Assembly: GCA_947499935.1 (NCBI GenBank)
Contig: CANMQH010000023.1
Coordinates: 1 to 57,965, forward strand
Source of the DNA: an uncultured Algibacter sp.
Lineage (GTDB): Bacteria > Bacteroidota > Bacteroidia > Flavobacteriales > Flavobacteriaceae
Direction of reading: 5' to 3'
DNA length: 57,965 bases
Below the pieces are notes generated by a model, which worked only from the letters and a program-made list of their open reading frames with translations, searched no databases and was not told the origin of the DNA. Made by a program: the position numbers and the translations under genes. Positions 26,669 through 34,881 of this stretch are shown one piece after another. The number at the start of each line of letters is the position of its first letter. Position 1 is the first letter of the stretch.

Positions 26669-27907
26669 TTAATTTTGTTTACGTTCAAGCAACGCCATAT
26701 AAAATCCATCAAAACCAGATTTATGTACTAATATTTTTTTGTCTTTAATTAATGTAAAATTAGCTCCAGCTTCAGATTTTAAAAAGGTATTTACTTGTTT
26801 TTGGTTTTCTGAGGGTAATATAGAACATGTAGCATAAACCATTTTCCCACCTGCTTTTACCATTCTAGAGTATTGTTGTAAAATATCTTGCTGGGTGGTT
26901 TTTATTTTTTCGATAAAATCGGGTTGTAATTTCCATTTGGCATCAGGATTTCTACGTAACACCCCAAGACCAGAGCATGGTGCATCAATTAAAACACGGT
27001 CTGCTTTATCGTATAATTTTTTTATAGGTTTTGTAGAATCAATAACACGGTTTTCAATATTATGTGCTCCGTTTCGTTTAGCTCTACGTTTTAGTTCATG
27101 AAGTTTGTTTTCATAAATATCCATGGCTATAATTTGACCTTTATTTTCCATCAAAGACGCAATATGTAACGTTTTTCCACCTGCGCCAGCGCACGTATCT
27201 ACAACGCGCATACCTGGTTTTACGTCTAAAAATTCGGCGACTAATTGTGAAGATGCATCTTGAACTTCAAAATGTCCGTTTTTAAAAGCTTCAGTAGAAA
27301 ACACATTAGCACGCTCTCTAAGTTTTAAGGCATTTGTATGATCTTTTATAAATTCGGTTTCAATATCTAAATCGAATAACTGAGTTTGTAACTTTTCTTT
27401 GGTTGTCTTTAGTGTATTAACTCTTAAAATTACGTCGGCTTGTTCATTAAGCGCACTAATTTCTTTTGTCCAGAGCTCTTTACCTAATTCTTTTACACAT
27501 AACTCATCCATCCAATCGGGAATGGATTCTTTAAATTTTCTAACTTTTGAAAGCTCATCAAATCGGCCTTTAATTTTTCTTAAAGGTGTGCTTTCAAAAT
27601 ATTTCCAATCAGGAAGTTTAACACCTTTTAAAGTTGCCCAAACGGCAAACATGCGCCACAAATTTTCTCTGTCAAATGGTTCTTTAACTTCAGCTATTTC
27701 AGCATATAATCGTTTCCAACGTACCATATCGTAAGTCGTCTCTGCTACAAAACCTCTATCTCTAGCACCCCAGCGTTTATCGCGTTTTAAAAGTTGCTGG
27801 ATAACCTTATCGGCATATTTTCCTTCATTAAAAATTAAGGTTAATCCATCAATAACCGCAAAGCATAAATTTCTGTGTAATCGCATCGTTTTTGTATATG
27901 GATGCAA
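26669..27907 (-). CDS. RsmB/RsmF-type RNA (cytosine-C5) methyltransferase
   Basis: A 412-residue SAM-dependent methyltransferase of the NOL1/NOP2/Sun family. It has an N-terminal helical NusB-like region, then FEVQDASSQLVAEFLDVKPGMRVVDTCAGAGGKTLHIA (SAM motif I near 235). The two catalytic cysteines are in DAPCSGLGVLRRNPDAKW (about 310) and YATCSILPSENQKQV (about 360). The target is probably C967-type or another rRNA cytosine; the exact site cannot be told from sequence. Confidence 0.92.
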   Translation of the reverse strand: MHPYTKTMRLHRNLCFAVIDGLTLIFNEGKYADKVIQQLLKRDKRWGARDRGFVAETTYDMVRWKRLYAEIAEVKEPFDRENLWRMFAVWATLKGVKLPDWKYFESTPLRKIKGRFDELSKVRKFKESIPDWMDELCVKELGKELWTKEISALNEQADVILRVNTLKTTKEKLQTQLFDLDIETEFIKDHTNALKLRERANVFSTEAFKNGHFEVQDASSQLVAEFLDVKPGMRVVDTCAGAGGKTLHIASLMENKGQIIAMDIYENKLHELKRRAKRNGAHNIENRVIDSTKPIKKLYDKADRVLIDAPCSGLGVLRRNPDAKWKLQPDFIEKIKTTQQDILQQYSRMVKAGGKMVYATCSILPSENQKQVNTFLKSEAGANFTLIKDKKILVHKSGFDGFYMALLERKQN

Positions 27908-28001
27908 AGGTAGTTATAAAGTTTTTAGTTGATTAAAAATTCCTTGGTTTTAAACCTTTTAAGTTTTTAGGGGTCAAAATTTAAACCAAATACTACAAAA
28001 G

Positions 28002-29321
28002 ATGAATAGATTTTTTTCCACATTATTTGCATTCATTACTCTTATAAGCCTATCATGCAGTAAAACTGATAACGATAATGGAGTCATTGAAACCGTCATT
28101 ACAAATGTTGATAAACCCAATATAATACTCATTTTAGCCGATGATATGGGCTTAGATGCCACACCAGGATATAATACTTTTGGTGCTGTTAAGCCCATGA
28201 TGCCAAATTTGCAAGCTATGCTTAATGATGGTATTAAATTTACCAACCTTTGGGCATACGCAGTTTGCTCTCCAACACGAGCAAGTATTATTACTGGTAA
28301 GTATGGTTTTAGAACGCAAGTATCTAAACCAGGAGATGATTTGTCTCTAAACGAAACATCTTTACAAAAATATATGGCTAATGAAAATACAGGCTATGCT
28401 AATGCTGTTATTGGAAAATGGCATTTATCTGATGATGAGAGTCACCCAAACAATTTAGGTGTAGATTATTATGCAGGGATGTTGTCTGGTGGTGTAAGGT
28501 CGTACTCTAGTTGGGATTTAGTCGAGAATGGACAAACCACAACAGTTAATGAATATACAACAACAAAGCTAACCGATTTAGCTATAAATTGGATAGATAA
28601 CCAATCTCAACCTTGGTTTTTATGGCTAGCATACAATGCGCCTCACACACCATTTCATTTACCGCCTAACGATTTGCATTTTCAGGGTGATCTACCTTCG
28701 GACACTGCTAGTATAAATGCTAATCCTATACCTTATTATATGGCAATGTTAGAGGCCATGGATACAGAAATGGGTAGATTATTTAATAGTTTATCTGACC
28801 AAGAGCGTGCCAATACTATATTTGTTTTTGTTGGTGATAATGGTACGCCAAATAGGGTAGTGCAGTCCTATCCACGACAAAGAGCAAAAAATAGTATTTA
28901 TCAAGGTGGAGTTAATGTACCTATGGTAATTTCTGGTAAAAATGTAGAACGAAAGAATACCGAAGAAAATGCTGTTATAAATACTACAGATTTATTTGCG
29001 ACCATAGCTAATATAGCTGGTGTAAATGTTACCGAAATTAATGATAGTAAAAGTTTTAAACCATTATTAACTAGCTCATCTGGTGCTATACGAAAGTATG
29101 CTTATAGTGATGTTACCAATAATTCTGGAGCTATAGATTATGCGGTAACAGATGGTATATATAAATATATCGCGTTTTCTGATAATACCGAAGCTTTATA
29201 TAATCTTATAGAATCTCCTTTGGAATCCGAAAATTTATTGGATAGCACTCCGCTAAGTATTGCAGATTCAAATGCGAAATCAGCTTTGTCTGCTGAGTTA
29301 GAAAGGATAAAAAATAATTAA
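28002..29321 (+). CDS. Sulfatase lipoprotein
   Basis: A 439-residue type I sulfatase of the arylsulfatase family. It has a lipobox SLSC (Cys19), then the metal-binding NIILILADDMGLD. The catalytic CSPTR at Cys89-Arg93 fits C-x-P-x-R, so Cys89 would be converted to formylglycine by an FGE or anSME enzyme encoded elsewhere. GKWHL and VFVGDNGTPNR are further active-site segments. It is the first gene of a five-gene operon. Confidence 0.93.
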   Translation: MNRFFSTLFAFITLISLSCSKTDNDNGVIETVITNVDKPNIILILADDMGLDATPGYNTFGAVKPMMPNLQAMLNDGIKFTNLWAYAVCSPTRASIITGKYGFRTQVSKPGDDLSLNETSLQKYMANENTGYANAVIGKWHLSDDESHPNNLGVDYYAGMLSGGVRSYSSWDLVENGQTTTVNEYTTTKLTDLAINWIDNQSQPWFLWLAYNAPHTPFHLPPNDLHFQGDLPSDTASINANPIPYYMAMLEAMDTEMGRLFNSLSDQERANTIFVFVGDNGTPNRVVQSYPRQRAKNSIYQGGVNVPMVISGKNVERKNTEENAVINTTDLFATIANIAGVNVTEINDSKSFKPLLTSSSGAIRKYAYSDVTNNSGAIDYAVTDGIYKYIAFSDNTEALYNLIESPLESENLLDSTPLSIADSNAKSALSAELERIKNN

Positions 29322-29339
29322 CTAAATACCTACTTTATT

Positions 29340-30125
29340 ATGAAAGCTATAAAACACCAAACACATTTTATATTAATATTAATTTTTGCAATACTAGCAT
29401 GTTCAAATTCAGATGACCCTAATACGGATGATTCAGTAACGGATGACTCGGATATTGATGTGCAAAAAGCGGATTATGACATAAGTAGTATTTTGTCAAA
29501 ATTTGAAGGTACTGGTTTATCTTATGCAATACATGGAAATACCGTAACCTTTACAACTCAAGATTTACCAAATCATACGAGTCCGTATTGGGACACTAGC
29601 AATGCTTTATATGAGGATTATAATGGTACAAACTCTAGTTGGCGTAAAAACCCCAATGTTATTAGCCAGCAAAATATTGTGTTTACCATATCATTAAACC
29701 CAAAAGAGGCCGAAAATAAAGAAACTACACCTTTGGGTCCCATAGGTATATCAAGAAATGGTGTTGTGTTTTTTAATCAGTATGCTGGGCCAGACGAACC
29801 TTTAACTAACGAAATTAATTCTTTTGACCAATGGTTAGGGCATCCAACAGGAAGAGATATGTATCATTACCATATAGAACCAACATATTTAACGGCTACG
29901 TATGGCGAAGATGCTTTTTTAGGGTTGCTTGCAGATGGATTCCCTGTTTACGGACCTGTTGAAAACGGTGAAATTATTACTAATGATGATTTAGATGATT
30001 TCCATGGGCATACTTCTGCAACAGCAGACTTTGCAGATGGTATATACCATTATCATATAACGAGCGAAGACCCTTATATTAATGGGAATGGATATTTTGG
30101 AACTCCTGGTAATATTTCTAGATAA
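29340..30125 (+). CDS. YHYH domain lipoprotein
   Basis: A 261-residue lipoprotein (AILACSNS lipobox near residue 21, followed by an Asp-rich linker). Two YHYH motifs define the family: DMYHYHIEPTYL near 181 and GIYHYHITSEDPYINGNGYFG near 237. The paired His clusters suggest metal binding (inference). It starts 18 bases after the sulfatase stop. Confidence 0.88.
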   Translation: MKAIKHQTHFILILIFAILACSNSDDPNTDDSVTDDSDIDVQKADYDISSILSKFEGTGLSYAIHGNTVTFTTQDLPNHTSPYWDTSNALYEDYNGTNSSWRKNPNVISQQNIVFTISLNPKEAENKETTPLGPIGISRNGVVFFNQYAGPDEPLTNEINSFDQWLGHPTGRDMYHYHIEPTYLTATYGEDAFLGLLADGFPVYGPVENGEIITNDDLDDFHGHTSATADFADGIYHYHITSEDPYINGNGYFGTPGNISR

Positions 30126-30126
30126 T

Positions 30127-30693
30127 TTGAAAATCAAAATTATATATATAATGCTTTTGTTTAGTGTTTTTACAGGTTGTAATGATACTGAAGATTTAAT
30201 TTTGCATATGTCAGCAGAAAACTATGTGTTAAATAATGGTATTTTAGAATTTGAGGAAAAATCATTTTCGGGTAAGTTGGTATGTCATTTTCCTAACGGA
30301 CAAATAAAATATGAATCATTGTATAAAAATGGAAAAAAAGAAGGGCACGAAAGGCATTGGTTAGATGATGGTACTTTAGTAGAAGAACGTTTTTATACTA
30401 ATGGTTTAAAAACGGGTGTTCACCGTGCTTGGTGGACTGCAAATGAACCTAAATTTGAATATCATTTTAATAACAAAGGCGAATTTAATGGTCTAGTTAA
30501 AGAGTGGTATAAATCTGGATTACCATATCAAGATTTTAATTATGTAAACGGAAAAGAGGTTGGAAGTCAACGTATGTGGAAACCAAATGGAAAACTTAAA
30601 ACAAATTATATGGTTGTTAACGGTGAACGTTTTGGATTAATAGGTATTAAAAAATGTTATACAGTAACAATAGATAAAGATGAGATTAATTAA
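30127..30693 (+). CDS. YwqK/MORN-repeat lipoprotein
   Basis: A repeat lipoprotein of about 188 residues. I place the start at TTG 30127, two bases past the YHYH stop, because it gives a good signal (MKIKIIYIMLLFSVFTGC with a lipobox). ATG 30151 and ATG 30082 are alternatives in the same frame. MORN-like repeats follow (FPNGQIKYESLYKNGKKEGHE, LDDGTLVEERFYTNGLKTG, YKSGLPYQDFNYVNGKEVG). The family is often named YwqK antitoxin, but here it is a surface or periplasmic lipoprotein. The function is unknown. Confidence 0.8.
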   Translation: MKIKIIYIMLLFSVFTGCNDTEDLILHMSAENYVLNNGILEFEEKSFSGKLVCHFPNGQIKYESLYKNGKKEGHERHWLDDGTLVEERFYTNGLKTGVHRAWWTANEPKFEYHFNNKGEFNGLVKEWYKSGLPYQDFNYVNGKEVGSQRMWKPNGKLKTNYMVVNGERFGLIGIKKCYTVTIDKDEIN

Positions 30694-31375
30694 AAAAGGT
30701 TATATTTTTTTCGGGGTTGTATTGAGAAACCTCAATGCTTATCAATCTATAATGATTGTAATTTTACTGAGTAGCTTATTTTCATGTCAGAGACATGTTA
30801 ATAAAACAAGTTCAATAAGTACATTACCATATTTTAATACACCAGATTTCACACCCGTTTGGGATAAGGCTACACACAAGATTCCAAATTTTTCATTTGT
30901 AAATCAAAACAAAGACGTTATTACCAATAAAACGTTTGAAGATAAAATTTATATAGCTGATTTCTTTTTTGCCAGTTGCCCAGGTATTTGCCCTAAGTTA
31001 ACCAACAATATGAAAAAGCTTCAAGAAGCATATAAAAATGATAAAACTATTATGTTATTGTCTCATACCGTAATGCCATGGAGAGATTCTATAGCTGTAT
31101 TAAAAGATTATGCTAATAAATATGAAATTGATTCCAAAAAATGGCACCTAGTTACGGGAAACAAAGATTCGCTTTATAATATTGCTCGTCATGGTTATTT
31201 TGCAGATGAAGACTTTACTAAAACCCAAGATCAAAATAACTTTATTCATACCGAAAATTTTATTTTAATAGATAAGAAAGGTTTTATACGAGGCGTTTAC
31301 AATGGCACCATAGGCGTGGATGTAGAACGATTAAAACGACATATTGAAATCTTGAAGCAAGAGAAGAAGTCTTGA
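30680..31375 (+). CDS. SCO1/SenC family lipoprotein
   Basis: A 231-residue thioredoxin-fold protein of the SCO family, which delivers copper to cytochrome oxidase or other cuproenzymes. The copper ligands are visible as FFASCPGICPKL (C-x3-C near 94-98) and the His of FIHTENFILIDKKG near 195. The lipobox is LFSC near 36. The start at 30680 overlaps the previous gene by 14 bases; ATG 30752 would give a shorter signal peptide and is equally possible. Confidence 0.9.
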   Translation: MRLIKKGYIFFGVVLRNLNAYQSIMIVILLSSLFSCQRHVNKTSSISTLPYFNTPDFTPVWDKATHKIPNFSFVNQNKDVITNKTFEDKIYIADFFFASCPGICPKLTNNMKKLQEAYKNDKTIMLLSHTVMPWRDSIAVLKDYANKYEIDSKKWHLVTGNKDSLYNIARHGYFADEDFTKTQDQNNFIHTENFILIDKKGFIRGVYNGTIGVDVERLKRHIEILKQEKKS

Positions 31376-31483
31376 ATATAAAAAAATCATGTCAACTAGA
31401 ATAGGTATGACTAAAACTGATTTTGTACAAAAGCTTTATGATAATCCATGAGGCTTTTCTATTTTTATAGAAATTTGAAGTGT

Positions 31484-32542
31484 ATGAAACCGTGTTTATT
31501 TTTATTATTTATAACATTGGTAATTTTTTCTTGCGGAAAGAAGTTAGTGGTAAACCCAAAGATAATTTCTAAAGTTGAAATTAAGCACCTCATTGAAGAT
31601 TCACTTTTAAATATTAGAGCGATTGCGTTAGATGAAAAAGGTCATCTAAATTTTGCGACTTCAAATGGAGAAATTGGAAGTAGTTTTTTTGATTCGAAAA
31701 GAGAAATTATGTCTTTCAATTTTCAATTGAAACACGATTCCATCATACCTAATTTTAGATCTATAGCGATTACAAATAAAGCTGGGTTTGTATTAAGCAT
31801 AGAGTCTCCTGCGCTTTTGTATAAAATAGATAATGATTCAATTCGTCTAGTTTATCAAGAAAACCACTCTAAAGCTTTTTACGATTCCATGGATTTCTGG
31901 AATGACAAAGAAGGTATTGCGATTGGAGATCCAACTGATGGTTGCATAAGCATTATTATTACTCGAGATGGTGGTGAGAGTTGGACAAAATTATCTTGTA
32001 ATAATTTACCTAAGGCCAAGGCTGGCGAAGCAGCATTTGCAGCAAGCGATACTAATATTGCGATTGTTGGAGACCATACTTGGGTGGCAACAGGAGGGAA
32101 GGCTAGTAGGGTTTTGTATTCTCCAGATAAAGGTAAAACATGGCAAGTGTTTGATACACCAATAGTGCAGGGTTTAGAAACTACGGGTATCTATTCTATA
32201 GATTTTTATGATGCTTTAAACGGTTTTGCCATTGGTGGCGATTACACCAAACCTGATGATAATACAGCAAATAAAATAAGAACGTCAGATGGAGGGAAAA
32301 CATGGCAATTGGTTGCCACAAATAAAGGTCCAGGATATAGAAGTTGCGTGCAGTATGTACCAAACCGTAAAGGGCAGGAACTAGTAGCCATTGGTTTTAA
32401 TGGTATAGATTATAGTAACGATGCTGGAACGTCCTGGAAACATATTAGCGATGAGCCTTATTATACCTTACGTTTTTTAAATGATTCTATAGCCTATGCA
32501 GCTGGTGCCGGACGTATATCTAAATTAACTTATAAAGAATAA
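31484..32542 (+). CDS. BNR-repeat lipoprotein (YCF48/oxidoreductase-like propeller)
   Basis: A lipoprotein of about 352 residues starting MKPCLFLLFITLVIFSC; an upstream in-frame ATG at 31448 is less likely because it would precede the signal with a charged stretch. BNR/Asp-box repeats follow (ITRDGGESWTKL, YSPDKGKTWQVF, RTSDGGKTWQLV, YSNDAGTSWKHI), indicating a beta propeller. Related proteins are called glycosyl hydrolase-like or YCF48-like. It is the last gene of the lipoprotein operon. Confidence 0.82.
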   Translation: MKPCLFLLFITLVIFSCGKKLVVNPKIISKVEIKHLIEDSLLNIRAIALDEKGHLNFATSNGEIGSSFFDSKREIMSFNFQLKHDSIIPNFRSIAITNKAGFVLSIESPALLYKIDNDSIRLVYQENHSKAFYDSMDFWNDKEGIAIGDPTDGCISIIITRDGGESWTKLSCNNLPKAKAGEAAFAASDTNIAIVGDHTWVATGGKASRVLYSPDKGKTWQVFDTPIVQGLETTGIYSIDFYDALNGFAIGGDYTKPDDNTANKIRTSDGGKTWQLVATNKGPGYRSCVQYVPNRKGQELVAIGFNGIDYSNDAGTSWKHISDEPYYTLRFLNDSIAYAAGAGRISKLTYKE

Positions 32543-32545
32543 ATG

Positions 32546-32989
32546 TTATTTATGAGCGAATTTATGCCTGTTTTTAAATTGATCAAATAATTTTTTATTA
32601 AAATCTTCTTCAGCTATTTTTAATAATATTATTTTTTTTGGAGAGATAACATTTTTTAATTTTTTGATGAGTTCAATACGCTCCTTAAGTAATTTTTTTT
32701 CAGCTTCCTCTATAATGTTTATATAAACTAAAGCTTGCTCATCTGTGAGAGTGTCTATATTTTTTTTTATTTCACGACGTGTGCTATTTATTTTATCTCG
32801 TTTTATGGTTCTATAAGTATTGTTATAAGTATTGTATATAGGCCAAAACTGTTCTGCTTCTTTTGCCGAGAGGTCTACTCTTTCAGTAATAAAAGCTACT
32901 TTGAGCGCTTTTATTTTTTCTCTTTTAGGTTGTGCGAGCGCATTTAATGATATAAATAATACTATGCAGGGAATCAAAAATATTTTCAT
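32546..32989 (-). CDS. Spy/CpxP-like periplasmic protein of the ECF locus
   Basis: A 147-residue exported protein (signal MKIFLIPCIVLFISLNALAQ). The rest is a long charged helical hairpin (IKALKVAFITERVDLSAKEAEQFWPIYNTYNNTYRTIKRD), resembling LTxxQ-type Spy/CpxP proteins. In flavobacteria such proteins are encoded with ECF sigma factors and sometimes named sensors of ECF sigma factors. It lies 11 bases after the membrane protein gene. Confidence 0.75.
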   Translation of the reverse strand: MKIFLIPCIVLFISLNALAQPKREKIKALKVAFITERVDLSAKEAEQFWPIYNTYNNTYRTIKRDKINSTRREIKKNIDTLTDEQALVYINIIEEAEKKLLKERIELIKKLKNVISPKKIILLKIAEEDFNKKLFDQFKNRHKFAHK

Positions 32990-33000
32990 CTAATCGTTTT

Positions 33001-33498
33001 TTATTCAATAAATAAATCTTCTACTTTTATATTGTTCAATAAAAAAGTAGACACAGTTTCTTCTTCTAAATTGTAATCAATAAAATTAGTTTCTGTGAGT
33101 TCATCTTCGGTTAGTAAGGATGCTATTTCGTATGTTTCAATGTTTTGATTGGTAACATAATCATCAATAGTTTCTGTATCTAAAGCATCAAAAGTCTGTA
33201 TGTCTTTAAAAATCGATAGATTAAATAACAATAAAACTGCAGCAGCAATACTAGAAATATATATAAGGTTTGTTTTGTTAAATAGCGCTATTACTTTACC
33301 AGTTGTTGACTTAGTTAATAAAGTTTCGTCAAAAGTTTCTAAATAATCTTTTGGAATTTGAAAACCAGAGGATTTTATAGTATTTAAAACGTGATGATTA
33401 TTCAATTTGTTAAATATGTCATTATCTAAAGATTCAAAATAAGTGTCTGGCACTTTAAATGCTGTTTTTTTTGTATGATGTAATTTTTTATTCTTCAT
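33001..33498 (-). CDS. Probable anti-sigma factor (single-pass membrane protein)
   Basis: A 165-residue protein with a cytoplasmic N-terminus containing two related segments (FKVPDTYFESLDNDIFNKL and FQIPKDYLETFDETLL). One membrane helix (NLIYISSIAAAVLLLFNLSIF, about 78-98) and an acidic exterior follow. The position directly after the sigma gene and this topology fit an anti-sigma factor, although no ZAS zinc motif is seen. The function is inferred. Confidence 0.65.
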   Translation of the reverse strand: MKNKKLHHTKKTAFKVPDTYFESLDNDIFNKLNNHHVLNTIKSSGFQIPKDYLETFDETLLTKSTTGKVIALFNKTNLIYISSIAAAVLLLFNLSIFKDIQTFDALDTETIDDYVTNQNIETYEIASLLTEDELTETNFIDYNLEEETVSTFLLNNIKVEDLFIE

Positions 33499-33542
33499 TA
33501 CTTTTGTGTATTATCTATTTGACTAAAAAAGATAATAAAGGT

Positions 33543-34085
33543 TTAATTTTTTGTGAGATAAGCTTCAATTTTTTTTACGGCTATATGATATGATGCTTTT
33601 AAAGCACCTTCGCTTGTTTTTAATATTTCGGACATGTCTTTATATTTTATATCTTCAAAATATTTCATGTTAAAGACTAATTGTTGTTTTTTGGGTAAAG
33701 TGGCAATGGCTTTTTGTAATTTAAGTTGGATAACATCTCCTTCAAAATACACATCAGAGGTTAAATTATTTATAGCCATTTGTTGAACTTCTTCATTTGT
33801 AATCTGTAATCGCTTAGCTCTTTTATTTATAAATGTTATGGATTCGTTAGTAGCAATACGATACATCCAAGAAAATAATTTGCTATCTCCTTTAAAGTTA
33901 TTAATGTTTTTATAAATTTTTAAGAATGTATTTTGAAGCACATCATCAGTATCATCATGAGATTTTACAATATTTCGAATATGCCAATATAAGCGCTCTT
34001 TGTAAAGTGCTAATAGCGCTTTAAAGGCTTGGTCTTTTTGAGTTTTAGATTTAAGTTGTTCTAGTAATTGTGCTTCGTCAGTCAC
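33543..34085 (-). CDS. ECF-type RNA polymerase sigma factor
   Basis: A 180-residue sigma-70 family protein. Region 2 contains DDTDDVLQNTFLKIYKNINNFKGDSKLFSWMYRIATNESITFINKR (about 44-90). Region 4 contains LPKKQQLVFNMKYFEDIKYKDMSEILKTSEGALKASYHIAVKKIE (about 128-172). It is first in a three-gene unit with the probable anti-sigma and Spy-like genes. No targets can be inferred. Confidence 0.93.
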   Translation of the reverse strand: MTDEAQLLEQLKSKTQKDQAFKALLALYKERLYWHIRNIVKSHDDTDDVLQNTFLKIYKNINNFKGDSKLFSWMYRIATNESITFINKRAKRLQITNEEVQQMAINNLTSDVYFEGDVIQLKLQKAIATLPKKQQLVFNMKYFEDIKYKDMSEILKTSEGALKASYHIAVKKIEAYLTKN

Positions 34086-34227
34086 AAAAATGATTTAAAC
34101 TTTAGACTTTTAAATATACCGAAAGTTTAAATTGATTTAATATTTTTTTATAAAAAATTGGAATTCAGCTTTTTAAACACAAATAAATCGATAAAGTGTG
34201 TTTAAAATACGATTAAATGCATTTTTT

Positions 34228-34350
34228 CTTGATATTTATGTTTTTTTAATATAAATTTGTATCAGTAACCTATTTATGTTGTTAGCCTTTCCCAAGTCTA
34301 ACAGTAACAAAAAAAAAGGATAGAGACTTATGTCTTCTATCCTTTTTACT
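34228..34350 (+). ncRNA. Candidate small RNA transcription unit
   Basis: A TTG (34229) followed 20 bases later by TAAATTTG (34252-34259) fits the flavobacterial promoter TTG-N17-23-TAnnTTTG. About 50 bases further a hairpin (about 34319-34342) has a T-rich tail. No gene of credible size lies between; only a 15-codon ORF from 34276 exists. The predicted RNA is about 80 bases. The stem has an even better T9 tail on the minus strand, so it may instead be a bidirectional insulator. Confidence 0.35.
34311..34350. terminator. Bidirectional terminator hairpin
   Basis: Stem GGATAGAGAC against GTCTTCTATCC (one bulge), flanked by A9 on the left and T5 on the right, so it has a T tract in either direction. 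It separates the sigma-factor locus from the menaquinone operon. Confidence 0.65.
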
Positions 34351-34452
34351 TTTATAATATTATGATTTAATTTATGCTTTCAAAGGTATTTATAGTTCTA
34401 CATATTTCTGCATTTTGTATTTTTGTATTTCAAATTAAATAAACCAATTTCT

Positions 34453-34881
34453 ATGCAATTATCTAAAAAGGATGTTTTAGAACGGGCTAATAAAGCTTGC
34501 AAAAACACCCTAATGGAAACTTTAAATATTGAAATTGTTGATTTTTCAGAAAATTATTTAGTAGCTAGAATGCCAGTATCTCCTAAAGTTCATCAACCAG
34601 ATGGTGTATTGCATGGTGGTGCTACAGCAGCACTTGCAGAGAGTGTTGGGAGTTTCGCTTCTCATATTTTTATAGATACAGAAAAGTTTTTTGTACGCGG
34701 TATAGAGATAACAGCTAACCATTTAAAAAGCGTTAAAGAAGGTTTTATATTTGCTAAAGCTTCATTTATTCATAAAGGTAGAACAACACAATTATTAGAT
34801 ATAAGAATTACAGACGAAGCTGATAATTTAATTTCTGTCTGTAAATTATCGACCATTACCTTACCTAAAAATAAAGAATGA
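34453..34881 (+). CDS. Hotdog-fold thioesterase (PaaI/YdiI-like)
   Basis: A 142-residue thioesterase starting MQLSKKDVLERANKA; an in-frame ATG at 34423 exists but precedes weak sequence. The hotdog signature HQPDGVLHGGATAALAESVGS lies near 45-65. Being first in an operon with isochorismate synthase and menD suggests 1,4-dihydroxy-2-naphthoyl-CoA hydrolase activity (MenI role; inference). Its stop overlaps the next start as ATGA. Confidence 0.85.
   Translation: MQLSKKDVLERANKACKNTLMETLNIEIVDFSENYLVARMPVSPKVHQPDGVLHGGATAALAESVGSFASHIFIDTEKFFVRGIEITANHLKSVKEGFIFAKASFIHKGRTTQLLDIRITDEADNLISVCKLSTITLPKNKE

Noticed and set aside
30127-30693. Treating the YwqK-like protein as part of a toxin-antitoxin pair
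   Set aside because: It has a lipoprotein signal and sits in an envelope-protein operon with no toxin partner; the family name is historical.
31388-31451. A 20-codon frame (MSTRIGMTKTDFVQKLYDNP) before the BNR lipoprotein
   Set aside because: It is too short, has no family match, and is probably spacer or a decayed fragment.
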